DNA of 64,000 nt, from NCBI RefSeq assembly GCF_010499245.1, contig NZ_JAAGOW010000005.1:558001-622000 (forward strand), in the 5' to 3' direction. Below are positions 40,787 through 50,418 of this stretch, piece after piece (within the stretch, counting starts at the first letter, position 1; each line of letters begins with the position of its first letter). This DNA comes from Variovorax sp. WS11. GTDB lineage: Bacteria; Pseudomonadota; Gammaproteobacteria; Burkholderiales; Burkholderiaceae_C. Below the pieces are notes generated by a model, which did no database searches, had not been told where the DNA came from, and worked only from the letters and a program-made list of their open reading frames with translations. The translations under genes and the position numbers were made by a program.

Positions 40787-41860
40787 ATGTGGAGAGAAAC
40801 GCGTTTGAAGCGCAGAAACGGCATCGTCGCCGGCCTCGGTGTCCTGGTCCTGCTGGCGGCCGGCGTCGCCTGGCGGCAGTGGCCCGTGCGCGTGGAGACC
40901 GCGCAGCCCACGCGTGGGCCGGCCATCGAGGCGGTGTACGCCACCGGCACGGTGGAACCGACCGTGATGGTGCCCGTCGCGCCTCGCGCCGGCGGCCGGC
41001 TGGTCGCGATCGATGCCGAAGAAGGCCAGCAGGTCAAGCGCGGGCAGGTGCTGGCACGCATCGAATCGAACGACCTTGACCAGACCATCCAGGAGATGCG
41101 TGCACGCGAACAACTGGCCCGCGCGCAGTTCGAGCGCACCCGCTCGCTGGTGGAGCAGCGCTTCGTGGCGCCGGCCGAGCTCGATCGCACGCGCAGCGAG
41201 TTGCAGATGGCGCAGGCGGCGGCCAGGCGGGCCCAGGTCCAGCGGGACTACAATCAGCTCGTGGCTCCTGCCGACGGAATCGTGCTGCGCCGCGATGGCG
41301 AAGCCGGCCAGTTCGTTCCTGCCGGCCAGGCGGTATTCATCTTGGCCTGCTGCGCGCCGTTGCGCGTGACGGCCGAAGTGGACGAAGAGGACATCGCCCG
41401 CGTCCTGATTGGCCAGACCGTCACGATGCGCAGCGATGCCCTGCCCCATCGCCTCTACGAGGGCACAGTGGCGGAGATCACGCCCAAGGGTGACCCGATC
41501 TCGCGCAGCTACCGCGTGCGCATCCGGCTGGCGGACGCTCCGCCCATCGATGCCGGCCCCATGCGAAGCGGCATGACCATGGATGCCAACCTGATCGTCT
41601 CGCGCCGGGAGGGAGCGCTGCTGCTGCCGAACCGCGCGATCAAGGGTGATGCCGTATGGCTGCTGGCCAAAGGCCGGCTGCATCGACGACCGGTGGTCAA
41701 GGGAACGGTCGGTGCCGAACGCACCGAGGTCGTCTCCGGGCTGGCCGATGGCGAGACCGTGGTGCTCTCGCCGACGGACGCGCTGCGTGACGGGCGGCGC
41801 GCGCGGGGGATCCCCGCGACGATCGACCTGCCGTTTCAGGCCGCGCTGGCCAGGCGGTGA
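40787..41860 (+). CDS. HlyD/RND-type periplasmic adaptor (membrane fusion protein)
   Basis: 357 residues. N-terminal membrane anchor (GLGVLVLLAAGVAW), biotinyl-lipoyl-like halves (MVPVAPRAGGRLVAIDAEEG and LVAPADGIVLRRDGEAGQF), a helical hairpin ~100-150 and a beta barrel. A TTG at 40805, seven nt after GGAG, is an alternative start. It links an inner-membrane pump to the outer membrane; with the MacB-like permease and ATPase it forms a three-gene exporter. No outer membrane factor is seen. Confidence 0.9.
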   Translation: MWRETRLKRRNGIVAGLGVLVLLAAGVAWRQWPVRVETAQPTRGPAIEAVYATGTVEPTVMVPVAPRAGGRLVAIDAEEGQQVKRGQVLARIESNDLDQTIQEMRAREQLARAQFERTRSLVEQRFVAPAELDRTRSELQMAQAAARRAQVQRDYNQLVAPADGIVLRRDGEAGQFVPAGQAVFILACCAPLRVTAEVDEEDIARVLIGQTVTMRSDALPHRLYEGTVAEITPKGDPISRSYRVRIRLADAPPIDAGPMRSGMTMDANLIVSRREGALLLPNRAIKGDAVWLLAKGRLHRRPVVKGTVGAERTEVVSGLADGETVVLSPTDALRDGRRARGIPATIDLPFQAALARR

Positions 41861-41863
41861 CAC

Positions 41864-43108
41864 GTGGCGATCGCCCTCGACATTGCGCTGGCGCATCTGA
41901 CGAGCCGCAAGCGGCAGACGCTGGTCTCGCTCACGGGCGTGGTGCTCGGCGTCGCGTTCTTCCTGGCCGTCTCGGGCCTGATGCGCGGCTCGGAAACCGA
42001 TTTCCTCAAGCGCCTGGTCGACAGCAGTCCGCATATCACCGTCTTCGACGATGTGCGCCAGGGCCGTGCCCAACCCGCAGCGCTGCGCTGGCCCGATGGC
42101 GCCGTCCGCGTGCGCAACGTCCGGCCGCTGCGCGAGACACGGGGCATCCGCGGCTGGCCGCAACGGCTGGCCTTCATCGAGACGCTGCCGGGCGTGCGCG
42201 CCGCGCCCGTGCTCGCCGACGCCGCGGTGCTCACCTTCGCCGGACGCCAGCAGGGAGTCACCCTGTCCGGGGTGGTGCCCGACAAGATGAAACACGTGAC
42301 GACCATCGAAGAGAAGATGCTGAGCGGCTCGCTCGATGCGCTGGCCGCCGACCCCAATGGCGTCGTGATCGGCCGTGGACTGGCCGACAAGTTCAGCCTG
42401 CGCCTAGGCAGCACGCTGGTTGTCCTGGCTGTCGACGGCACCAGCCGCTCCCTGCGCGTGGTTGGCATCTTCCGCACCGGCAACGCTGCCTATGACGAAG
42501 CCCAGGCCTTCGTGTTGCTCAAGCGCGCGCAGTCGCTGCTGGGGCGCGAGAACCGGGTCAACCGGCTGATCATCCAGCTTGCTGACCCGTACGCGGCCCA
42601 GAACGTGGCGCAGACCATCGAGGCAACCACGGGCTACAAGGCCGTGTCGTGGATCGAGGCGTCCGAGGACCTCCTGAGCCTGCTGCTGGTGCGCAACATC
42701 ATCATGTACAGCGTCGTGGCGGCGATCCTCGTCGTGGCCTCCTTCGGCATCTACAACACGATCTCCACCATCGTGATGGAGAAGACGCGCGACATCGCGA
42801 TCATGAAGTCCATGGGCTTTCATTCGCGCGACCTGCGGCGCATTTTTCTTCTCGAAGGGCTGATCGTCGGACTCGTCGGCAGCGTGCTGGGCGAGTTGCT
42901 CGGCCTGGCGCTGATGCAGCTGCTCGGCCAGGTCGAGATCCGGCCACCCGGCGTCACGGAGATCGTGCGCCTGCCGATGTTCTGGGGCGCCGAGCAATAT
43001 GCGATGGCGGCCGCGTTCGCGATGCTGTCGTGCGTGGCGGCCTCCTATCTTCCCGCGCGGCGTGCCGGTCGCGTGCGACCGGTCGATATCCTGCGGGGCG
43101 CAGCGTGA
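41864..43108 (+). CDS. MacB/LolC-type ABC transporter permease
   Basis: 414 residues. N-terminal helix (LVSLTGVVLGVAFFLAVSGL), a large periplasmic domain, and three C-terminal helices in the FtsX pattern (TISTIVMEKTRDIAIMKSMG, LPARRAGRVRPVDILRG). Four nt after the adaptor gene and overlapping the ATPase gene by GTGA. Such permeases act as mechanotransmission exporters or lipoprotein extractors. Confidence 0.92.
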   Translation: MAIALDIALAHLTSRKRQTLVSLTGVVLGVAFFLAVSGLMRGSETDFLKRLVDSSPHITVFDDVRQGRAQPAALRWPDGAVRVRNVRPLRETRGIRGWPQRLAFIETLPGVRAAPVLADAAVLTFAGRQQGVTLSGVVPDKMKHVTTIEEKMLSGSLDALAADPNGVVIGRGLADKFSLRLGSTLVVLAVDGTSRSLRVVGIFRTGNAAYDEAQAFVLLKRAQSLLGRENRVNRLIIQLADPYAAQNVAQTIEATTGYKAVSWIEASEDLLSLLLVRNIIMYSVVAAILVVASFGIYNTISTIVMEKTRDIAIMKSMGFHSRDLRRIFLLEGLIVGLVGSVLGELLGLALMQLLGQVEIRPPGVTEIVRLPMFWGAEQYAMAAAFAMLSCVAASYLPARRAGRVRPVDILRGAA

Positions 43109-43824
43109 GTGCCGCCAGCCCGCCAGCCGGCCCGGTGATCCGCGTCGAACACGTGACCCGGACACTCGAGGGCGAGGTGCCCGTCACGCTGGTGAAGGAC
43201 GTGAGTCTTCAGATCGAACGCGGCGAGTTCGTCTGCGTGATGGGGCCTTCGGGCTCGGGCAAGTCCTCTCTGCTGTACCTGCTGGGCCTCCTCGATGGGC
43301 CCACGCAGGGGCGCATCTGGATCGATGGGGAGGACACGGGCGACTTCGACGACGATCGGCTCACCGATTTTCGGCTGGCCCGGCTGGGCTACGTGTTCCA
43401 GTTCCATTTCCTGCTGCCGGAGTTCAGCGCGCTCGACAACGTCTCCCTCCCGATCCGCAAACTCGGCCGCCTCCCGGATCAGGCGGCCGAGGCTCGCGCT
43501 GCCGAACTGCTGGATCAGTTCGGGCTGGAAGGGCATCACCGCAAGAAGCCGAGCCAGCTGTCCGGCGGACAGCGCCAGCGCGTCGCCATCGCCCGCGCAT
43601 TGGCGAACGACCCCCTCGTGATCCTCGCCGACGAGCCGACGGGCAATCTCGACTCGGCGGCCAGCGCCAACGTGCGCGACATGCTTCGGGACCTGACCCG
43701 CGACTTCGGTAAGAGCGTGGTGGCCGTCACGCACGATGCCGACTTCGCCTCGGCCGCAGATCGGTGTATCGGCATCGTCGACGGCCGCATCGACATGGCG
43801 TGGCGGCCCGATCCGAGCGCTTGA
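43105..43824 (+). CDS. MacB/LolD-type ABC transporter ATP-binding protein
   Basis: 239 residues from GTG 43105. Walker A GPSGSGKSS, Q-loop FQFHFLLPEF, signature LSGGQRQRVAIARAL, Walker B VILADEPTGNLDS and switch His (VAVTHDADFA). ATPase of the adaptor/permease/ATPase exporter. Confidence 0.94.
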   Translation: MSAASPPAGPVIRVEHVTRTLEGEVPVTLVKDVSLQIERGEFVCVMGPSGSGKSSLLYLLGLLDGPTQGRIWIDGEDTGDFDDDRLTDFRLARLGYVFQFHFLLPEFSALDNVSLPIRKLGRLPDQAAEARAAELLDQFGLEGHHRKKPSQLSGGQRQRVAIARALANDPLVILADEPTGNLDSAASANVRDMLRDLTRDFGKSVVAVTHDADFASAADRCIGIVDGRIDMAWRPDPSA

Positions 43825-43874
43825 TCCGTCTGGTCGGTGGTTCAGAGAGCATTGGCTTCCAGACAAGCGGCTTA

Positions 43875-43929
43875 AGGCGCCGTTCATCGGGCGCCTCGAA
43901 CATGCTTCCTTTAGCCCGCTTCAGCGGGC
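43875..43929. repeat. Two hairpins in the leader of the hemolysin-family gene
   Basis: AGGCGCC with GGCGCCT (8-nt loop, 43875-43896) and GCCCGCT with AGCGGGC (43914-43929). Neither has a T tract, so they look more like an RNA-processing or attenuation element between the exporter and the biosynthetic genes than a terminator. Confidence 0.4.
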
Positions 43930-43946
43930 CTGGATCTGGAGCAAAC

Positions 43947-44585
43947 ATGTTCATGGCCTCGTCCTTCCGCAAGGAAGATGGTGGTCTGCCCTCGGCGCGC
44001 GCCAACTCCGCGCCCGCGCAACCACCGTTCGGGATACATCCCGACAGCGACCCTCGACGACCGGAAGTCGAGGAATTCATCAGACAGGTCTACGCGAGAC
44101 GTTTCAACGCGCGGATCACGCACTTCGCACCCGTGCTGGTGAGCCTGCGCGACCGTGCCGGCACGCTGGTTGCAGCGGCCGGCTACCGTCATGCCGCGCA
44201 GGGCCCTTTGTTCCTCGAGCACTATCTCGATGCACCCGTGGAACGCGTTCTCGCACGGCATGCCCATCTGCAGCCCGAGCGCGCGAACATCGTCGAAGTC
44301 GGCCATCTGGCCGCCGGGCGTGCCGGCGAAGGGCGCCGGCTGGTCTACCTGCTGGGTCCGCACCTGGCCGCGCACGGCTTCCAATGGGTGGTTGGGACCC
44401 TGACACAGGAACTGCGGCAGCTGTTCGTTCGGATCGGCGTCACGCCGCTGGAGCTCGGGCCGGCGGACCCTGCCGCGCTCGGCCCCGATGCCATGCATTG
44501 GGGCAGCTACTACGAGCATGGGCCGCTGGTACTGGCAGGGCATCTTCCCGACGCGCTGCGCCAACTGGTCAGGCGCACCGCATGA
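43947..44585 (+). CDS. Thermostable hemolysin-family protein (GNAT-like fold)
   Basis: 212 residues from ATG 43947 (GGAG 6 nt upstream). Characteristic segments: RPEVEEFIRQVYARRFNARI, AAGYRHAAQGPLFLEHYLDA, NIVEVGHLAAGRAGEGRRLV and HWGSYYEHGPLVLAGHLPDA. The family name comes from Vibrio delta-VPH; the fold suggests an N-acyltransferase rather than a pore. First gene of a tight operon with an AMP ligase (ATGA overlap), an oxidase and an SDR. Confidence 0.88.
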   Translation: MFMASSFRKEDGGLPSARANSAPAQPPFGIHPDSDPRRPEVEEFIRQVYARRFNARITHFAPVLVSLRDRAGTLVAAAGYRHAAQGPLFLEHYLDAPVERVLARHAHLQPERANIVEVGHLAAGRAGEGRRLVYLLGPHLAAHGFQWVVGTLTQELRQLFVRIGVTPLELGPADPAALGPDAMHWGSYYEHGPLVLAGHLPDALRQLVRRTA

Positions 44586-46003
44586 CGGCGCTGGACAACG
44601 GCCGGCGCAGCTGGGGCGCTGCCGAGCTCGACGCAGCGGCGAGCGCGCTGGCAGGCCGGCTCGCGGCGCAGCGCACGCGAGTGCTGGCCACCCTGATGGA
44701 CAACACCCCCGCCTGGGTGGTGACCGACCTCGCTTGCAAACAGGCGCAGGTGGTGCACGTGCCGCTGCCGCTTTTCTTCAGCTCCGAGCAGCTTTCCCAC
44801 GTGCTGAGCGCTGCGGGCGTCGACACGCTGCTGACGCCGGGCGCGTTGGCGGCTCGCTGGCCCGACGCCCCTGCGATCGCCTGCGAGATCGCAGACGAGC
44901 CGCTCGCGATGGTACGGCTACCTTTCCCGGCGGCGCCGATGCCGCCCGGCACCACCAAGATCACCTTCACCTCAGGCACCACGGGGGCTCCGAAGGGGGT
45001 CTGCCTCGGGGCAGACAGCATGGAGCGCGTCGCGAGCGGCCTGGTGCAGGCCATGGCACCTCTCGACATCCGGCGCCATCTCTGCGCACTGCCATTCGCG
45101 GTGCTGCTCGAGAACATTGCCGGGCTGATGGCGCCGCTTGCGCGCGGTGCGACCTGCATCGTCCTGCCGCTGAAGGAACTCGGCCTCGAGGGCTCGTCCA
45201 GCTTCGACGCGGCGCGTTTCCATGCGGTGGTGGAGCGGCACCAGCCCAACAGCGTCATCCTCTTGCCGCAGATGCTGCGGGCCTGGGTCCATCATCTGCT
45301 CGGGGCCGGCGCGCGCGCCCCGGCGTCACTCCGGATGGTGGCCGTCGGCGGCGCCGCCGTCGGCGTGCGGCTGCTGGCGGCCGCGCGCTCGGTCGGGCTG
45401 CCTGCCTGCGAAGGCTACGGATTGTCCGAAGGCGCGTCGGTGCAAACGCTCAACCTCCCGGGCGCCGAGCGCGACGGAAGCGCCGGGCGCGTGCTGCCGC
45501 ACGCCCGGCTGCGCATCGCAGCGGACGGAGAGATCGAGGTGGCCGGCAGCCTGTTCTCGGGCTACCTCGGCGACTCGATGCCCCCACCCGCCTGGTGGCC
45601 CACCGGCGACCTCGGCAGCATCGACGAGGATGGATTCGTGTACGTGCGGGGGCGCAAGAAGCTGGTGCTCATCACCTCCTTCGGACGCAATGTGTCGCCG
45701 GAGTGGATCGAGGGCCTGCTGCGTGACGAGTCCGCCATCGGGCAGGCCGTGGTCTTCGGCGACGGGCAAGCCACGCTCAGTGCCGTGCTCTGGCCGCTGC
45801 AGGCAGAGGTCAGGGATGCCGATCTGCAGGCCGCCATCGACGCCGCGAATGCGCGCCTTCCCGACTATGCGCGCGTGCATCGCTGGACGCGCGGGCGTGC
45901 CCCCTTCGATGCCGCATCCGGCATGGCCACGACCAACGGCCGCCCGCAACGCGCAGCCATCCTCGCAGCGCATGCCGATGCGCTGGACATTCCCACCACT
46001 TGA
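44582..46003 (+). CDS. AMP-dependent ligase / acyl-activating enzyme
   Basis: 473 residues from ATG 44582, overlapping the previous stop. Adenylation signature ITFTSGTTGAPKGVCL, core motifs GYGLSEGAS and TGDLGSIDEDGFVYVRGRKK, and a shortened C-terminal domain. It should adenylate a carboxylic acid (fatty or aromatic). The shorter-than-usual N-terminal part fits the set that accompanies hemolysin-family proteins. Confidence 0.88.
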   Translation: MTALDNGRRSWGAAELDAAASALAGRLAAQRTRVLATLMDNTPAWVVTDLACKQAQVVHVPLPLFFSSEQLSHVLSAAGVDTLLTPGALAARWPDAPAIACEIADEPLAMVRLPFPAAPMPPGTTKITFTSGTTGAPKGVCLGADSMERVASGLVQAMAPLDIRRHLCALPFAVLLENIAGLMAPLARGATCIVLPLKELGLEGSSSFDAARFHAVVERHQPNSVILLPQMLRAWVHHLLGAGARAPASLRMVAVGGAAVGVRLLAAARSVGLPACEGYGLSEGASVQTLNLPGAERDGSAGRVLPHARLRIAADGEIEVAGSLFSGYLGDSMPPPAWWPTGDLGSIDEDGFVYVRGRKKLVLITSFGRNVSPEWIEGLLRDESAIGQAVVFGDGQATLSAVLWPLQAEVRDADLQAAIDAANARLPDYARVHRWTRGRAPFDAASGMATTNGRPQRAAILAAHADALDIPTT

Positions 46004-46024
46004 ATCTTCCCGCCCGGAGTTCCC

Positions 46025-46723
46025 ATGAGTTTCTACGAAAACCTGCTCAAGCAAACCGCCGACGCCCGGATGGGCCTGCTGTCCGCCCCCATCATCCAGG
46101 GCTGCCTGCGGGGCGAAGTCTCGCTCTCCAGCTATGTCGCTTTCCTGCGCGAGGCTTACCACCACGTGCGCCATACGGTGCCCCTGCTGAAGGCCTGCAA
46201 GGCGGCGCTGCCGGAACGCCAGGCCTGGCTGCACGCGCCGCTCGATGAGTACGTCGAGGAGGAGCAGGGCCACGACGGCTGGATCCTCGACGACATCCGC
46301 GCCTGTGGCGGTGACGCCGACGCCGTTCGCGAAGGGCTGCCGGGCCATGCTGCGGAAGTGATGGTGGCCTACGCGTACGACACGATCGCGCGGCGCAACC
46401 CACTGGGATTTTTCGGCATGGTGCACGTGCTGGAAGGGACCAGCGTCTCGCTGGCACTGCTGGCTGCCGACCAGATCCAGATGTCGCTGGCCCTTCCCGA
46501 CAGTGCCTTCAGCTACCTGCGCTCGCACGGCACGCTTGACCAGGAGCACACGGCCCATTTCGCGATGCTCATGGACCTCATCGAAGATCCTGAAGACCAG
46601 GCGGACATCGTCCATGCTGCCCGCGCCTTCTTCAGGCTCTACGGCGACGTGTTCCGCGACCTGCCCTTGCCGCTGACGAGCGACGGAACTGCGGACCAGG
46701 CAAGCACGGGAGCCGCTTCGTGA
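46025..46723 (+). CDS. TenA / heme-oxygenase-like diiron protein
   Basis: 232 residues, all helical. Likely metal ligands in REAYHHVRHTVPLLKAC, DEYVEEEQGHDGWILDD and GTLDQEHTAHFAML (E/H pattern of HDO proteins). Relatives include UndA, which converts fatty acids to 1-alkenes, and other N- or C-oxidising enzymes. Next to an acid-activating enzyme and an SDR, it is the probable oxidative step of a small pathway (inference). Confidence 0.82.
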   Translation: MSFYENLLKQTADARMGLLSAPIIQGCLRGEVSLSSYVAFLREAYHHVRHTVPLLKACKAALPERQAWLHAPLDEYVEEEQGHDGWILDDIRACGGDADAVREGLPGHAAEVMVAYAYDTIARRNPLGFFGMVHVLEGTSVSLALLAADQIQMSLALPDSAFSYLRSHGTLDQEHTAHFAMLMDLIEDPEDQADIVHAARAFFRLYGDVFRDLPLPLTSDGTADQASTGAAS

Positions 46724-47580
46724 AGGCCGCCGAAGCACGCATCCTGCTGACGGGCGCCTATGGCGGCATCGGCGAAGCTGCCGCAGCGGCCTTCATGCGG
46801 GCCGGTGCCGCACTGATGCTGTCGGGGCGCTCGCCGGCCAGGCTGGCTGCCCAGGCGCGGACGCTGTTGCACAGCACGGCCGGCCATTCTCCGCGTGTCG
46901 AGTGGCATTGCGCGGACCTCAACAGCACGGTGGCGCTGGCCAGCCTCGGCGAGGCCGCGCGCCTGTGGGGATGCAACGTGATCGTCCACGGGGCCGGCGT
47001 TGCCAGCTTCGGGCATCTCGAGTCCTCCACCCCGGAAGGCATGGCGCGCGTACTGCAGACCAACCTGCTGGCGCCGATGCTGCTGACCCGGGCGTTGCTG
47101 CCCCATCTGCGCAGCCTGCCGCGCGCCCAGGTGATCTACGTCGGCTCCGCGCTGGGGGGCATCGGGCTGCCCGGCTACAGCATCTACAGCGCGAGCAAAT
47201 TCGGCCTGCGCGGTTTCGCGCAGGCACTGCGCCGCGAGCTCGCGGAAAGCAGGGTGCAGGTGCAGTACCTCGGCCCACGCGGCACGCGAACCGCCTTCAA
47301 CAGCCAGGAGGTGGAAGCCTACAACCGGGCCACCGGAAGCGCGATGGACGATCCGGCCCTGGTGGCGCGCGCGATGCTGAGGATGCTCGAAGCAGAGACG
47401 CCGGAGCGCTTCCTGGGCTACCCCGAGAAGCTTGCGGTGCGCATCAACGGCATCGCTCCGGCGCTGCTCGATGGCGCCTTCGCCAGGCATCGCCGCAGCC
47501 TGCCAGCATTGCCGCAGGAGCCCGCCGAGCGGGCCGGAGACTCCGCAGCCCGCGCCAGTTCCTTCACCACGATTCACTGA
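46720..47580 (+). CDS. Short-chain dehydrogenase/reductase
   Basis: 286 residues from GTG 46720 (GTGA overlap with the previous stop). TGAYGGIGEAAAAAF, a HGAG version of NNAG (IVHGAGVASFGHLE), Ser in VGSALGG and YSASK (IYSASKFGLRGFAQAL). C-terminal extension of ~45 residues. Resembles the SDRs that act on lipid-like substrates. Confidence 0.9.
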   Translation: MKAAEARILLTGAYGGIGEAAAAAFMRAGAALMLSGRSPARLAAQARTLLHSTAGHSPRVEWHCADLNSTVALASLGEAARLWGCNVIVHGAGVASFGHLESSTPEGMARVLQTNLLAPMLLTRALLPHLRSLPRAQVIYVGSALGGIGLPGYSIYSASKFGLRGFAQALRRELAESRVQVQYLGPRGTRTAFNSQEVEAYNRATGSAMDDPALVARAMLRMLEAETPERFLGYPEKLAVRINGIAPALLDGAFARHRRSLPALPQEPAERAGDSAARASSFTTIH

Positions 47581-47590
47581 GGTTTCTGCC

Positions 47591-48279
47591 ATGACGACCC
47601 GATCCGAACACCCATCGTCCCCTGCACTGCCCCGTCGACGCTGGGCGGGCGCCCTGCTCGCCGCCGCAGCACTTTCCGGCCTGCTGCCGCACCTCGCCAG
47701 CGCCGCCGGCGTGGAGGAGTCGGTCACCGAACTGCAGCGGGACTGGGAGGTCATCCGCTACCAGACGCCGCCTGCAGAACGCGAGAAGCGCTTCGAGGCC
47801 CTCGCCGCCAGGGCGCACAAGGTCAGCGAAGCGCATCCGGACCGCAGCGAACCCCCTGGTGGGAGGGCATCATCGTCGCCCTAAGGGCGGGCGAGAAGGG
47901 CGGGCTGGGTGCGCTGGGCCTGGTCAAGCAGGCCAAGGCGTTGTACGAGGAAGCCATTCGCATCAACGGCGACGTGCTCGATGGCTCGGCCTACAACAGC
48001 CTCGGCGTTCTCTACTACAAGGTGCCGGGCTGGCCGGTCGGGTTCGGCGACAAGGCAAAGGCCAGGGAGCTCCTGCAAAAGGCGCTCACGCTCAATCCCA
48101 AGGGCATCGACCCGAACTACTTCTATGGCGAGTACCTGCTCGAAAGCAAGCAGCCCGAGCAGGCCGTGGTCTACCTGGAGCGCGCGATCCAGGCCCCGCC
48201 GCGGCCGGGGCGCCAGGTGGCTGACACCGGACGCCGCGAGGAGGCACGGGCGCTGCTCGAGAAGACGAAGCTCAGGTAG
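47591..48279 (+). pseudogene. Periplasmic TPR-repeat protein, frameshifted
   Basis: ATG 47591 begins a signal peptide (ALLAAAALSGLLPHLASA) and VEESVTELQRDWEVIRYQT. Near 47855 the frame shifts: the family continuation WWEGIIVALRAGEKGGLGAL and the TPR parts (AYNSLGVLYYKVPGWPVGFG, KALTLNPKGIDPNYFYGEYL) are in the next frame, ending at 48279. One C is missing from the run in GAACCCCCTGG. Last gene of the hemolysin-family operon; convergent with the sensor kinase. Confidence 0.72.
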
Positions 48280-48283
48280 GCCC

Positions 48284-49675
48284 TCAGCGCCGCTCGGCGG
48301 CGAAGCGCACCGCCACGCGCACGCCCTGCCCCGCCGCGCATGTTTCGAAGGCCAGCTCCAGCCCGTGCAACTCGGCGACGCGCCGGGCAATCGAAATGCC
48401 CAGGCCGCTGCCGCTCTCGGGCTGACCGGCTGGACGGAAGTAGCGCTCCCCCAGGCGTGCCAGCTGCTCGGCGCTCAGGGGCGGACCTTCGTTCTCCACC
48501 TCGAGTTGCTCCTCGCCGATGCGCAACGTGACCGTGCTTCCCGGCGGGGCGTAGCGCACGGCGTTGTCGAGCAGATTGCGCAGCAGAGCGACAAGCAGGT
48601 GCTCGTCACCCAGCAAGGGCATCGGGTGCCTGCCATCGGGAGGCCAATCGCAGGCCAGGTCGATCCGGCGACGTTCGGCCAGCGCCAGGCATTCGTTCAC
48701 CGCCTCCTCGACCACGGTCGGCCAACGGACCTCCGTCTTCGGCGCCGGCACGTTGCCCGCTTCCAGCCGCGAGAGCGCCAGCATCTGCGCGACGAGCCGC
48801 CCCATCCGCTCCAAGCCGGCCGTGAACTTGGCTTCGGCATCGTCGCGCTCCGGCCCAGCGGCCGCACGGCGCACCACATCCCACTGCACTCGCAGGATCG
48901 CGAGCGGCGTGCGCAACTCATGGGCAGCGTCGGCCGTGAAACGGCGCTCACGCGCGAGCAAGGCCTCGATACGCTCGAATAGTCCGTTCATGGCGCCCAC
49001 CAGGGGCTTCAGTTCGGCCGGCGCCGAATGGCCGGGGACCGGTGCCAGGTCGTCGGCGCCACGGCCCTGGAGGTCGGCGGTCAACTGGCGAAGCGGCTCC
49101 AGGGCCCGGCGCGCTGCCCAGTTCATGGTGAGCAGCAGAACGGGCAACACAAGCAGCCAGGGGACAACCTGGCTCGCCGTCAGGCTGTAGACCACCTCGT
49201 CGCGCTCGTAAGTCTTCTGCCCGGCGGCCACCAGCCACTCGCCGCTGACAGACTGGAGGTAGTACACGCGCCAGGATTGTCCATCGATCTCTTCGTCGAC
49301 GAAGCCCGAGCGATCCGGCAGGCGGGGCAACTCCGCACCTTCGCGATCGGCGAGCATCAAGCGGCCCTGGCGGTCCCAGGCCGCCACGGCCAGGTCGCGC
49401 ACGTCGGATTCACCGGCCGCCGGGCTGCCTGGCCTCGGCGGCGCCGGCAGCGCCGGCGCCGCAGTCGTGCCCGTGGCGCTGGAGTCCTTGAGCGTCACCT
49501 GCACCTGGCGAGCGAGGCGGATCAGTTCCGTGTCGAAGAGCTCGTTGACCTCGTGGCGGGCCCGATCGACCGACACGATCAGCGCGACCGCCCACACGAG
49601 CGGTGCGCAGATCAGCAGGTAAAGCACCAGCCGGCGCTGAAGGCTGCGCGGCTCTCGCCCCGTCGGCTCGCTCAT
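48284..49675 (-). CDS. QseC/PmrB-like sensor histidine kinase
   Basis: 463 residues. Two membrane helices (LVLYLLICAPLVWAVALIV and VVPWLLVLPVLLLTMNWA) flank a ~130-residue periplasmic sensor; then HAMP, His in FTADAAHELRTPLAILR, and HATPase (LLDNAVRYAPPGS, SGSGLGISIARRVAE). Its ATG overlaps the response-regulator stop (ATGA). Convergent with the exporter/biosynthetic operon, which is its likeliest target. Confidence 0.93.
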   Translation of the reverse strand: MSEPTGREPRSLQRRLVLYLLICAPLVWAVALIVSVDRARHEVNELFDTELIRLARQVQVTLKDSSATGTTAAPALPAPPRPGSPAAGESDVRDLAVAAWDRQGRLMLADREGAELPRLPDRSGFVDEEIDGQSWRVYYLQSVSGEWLVAAGQKTYERDEVVYSLTASQVVPWLLVLPVLLLTMNWAARRALEPLRQLTADLQGRGADDLAPVPGHSAPAELKPLVGAMNGLFERIEALLARERRFTADAAHELRTPLAILRVQWDVVRRAAAGPERDDAEAKFTAGLERMGRLVAQMLALSRLEAGNVPAPKTEVRWPTVVEEAVNECLALAERRRIDLACDWPPDGRHPMPLLGDEHLLVALLRNLLDNAVRYAPPGSTVTLRIGEEQLEVENEGPPLSAEQLARLGERYFRPAGQPESGSGLGISIARRVAELHGLELAFETCAAGQGVRVAVRFAAERR

Positions 49676-50346
49676 GAGGAAGGCTCACCGGAGCCGAGGG
49701 CATAACCGACGCCGCGGACGGTGCGCACGATCATGGGATCGATCTTGCGCCTCAGGCGATGGACGTGTACCTCCAGCGTATTGCTTTCCGGTTCGCCGCC
49801 GCTCCAGTCGTACAGCTTTTCCTGCAAGTAGGCCTTGGACAATACCCGCTGGGAATCCGCAAGCAGCGCTTCCAGCAACGCCATCTCGCGTCCCGTCAGG
49901 TCCACCTGTTCTCCGTTCCAGCGCACCAGCTTGGCGGCCGGGTCGTATTCGAGCGCACCGTGCTGCCACACCGATTGCGCCTGGCCCGACGAGCGGCGCA
50001 CCATGGCGCGAAGCCGCGCCGCGAGCTCGTCGATGGTGATCGGCTTGACCAGGTAGTCGTCCGCCCCTGCGTCGAGGCCGGCGATGCGCTGCTCGATGGC
50101 ATCGCGCGCCGTCAGGATCAGCACGGGAAGCTTGAGGCCACGGCCGCGCCAGCGGGACAGCCACTGCATGCCGTCGCCGCCAGGCAGGCCCAGATCCAGC
50201 ACCATCGCGTCGAAGGACGCGGTCGACAGGGCCGCATCGGCGAGAACACCATCGCCGAACCAGTCCACCACGTGCCCGAGCTGGCGCAAGCCCGTCGCGA
50301 CCGCGTCGCCCAGCAGGGTGTCGTCTTCCACGATCAGGATGCGCAT
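49672..50346 (-). CDS. QseB/PmrA-like response regulator
   Basis: 224 residues from ATG 50346. Receiver with MRILIVEDDTLLGDAVATGL, Asp in AMVLDLGLPGGDG and Lys in YLVKPITIDEL; C-terminal winged helix (LEVHVHRLRRKIDPM, TVRGVGYAL). First gene of the two-component operon. Confidence 0.94.
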   Translation of the reverse strand: MRILIVEDDTLLGDAVATGLRQLGHVVDWFGDGVLADAALSTASFDAMVLDLGLPGGDGMQWLSRWRGRGLKLPVLILTARDAIEQRIAGLDAGADDYLVKPITIDELAARLRAMVRRSSGQAQSVWQHGALEYDPAAKLVRWNGEQVDLTGREMALLEALLADSQRVLSKAYLQEKLYDWSGGEPESNTLEVHVHRLRRKIDPMIVRTVRGVGYALGSGEPSS

Positions 50347-50418
50347 GGGGATCTCGGAGTCGTCCAATCTGGCGCGGTTGATTATGCAGAAGCCCGCCGA
50401 CACCGCCGCTTACTTGCC

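Noticed and set aside
43914..43929. Hairpin before the hemolysin-family gene as a rho-independent terminator
   Set aside because: No T tract follows on either strand; recorded only as a repeat.
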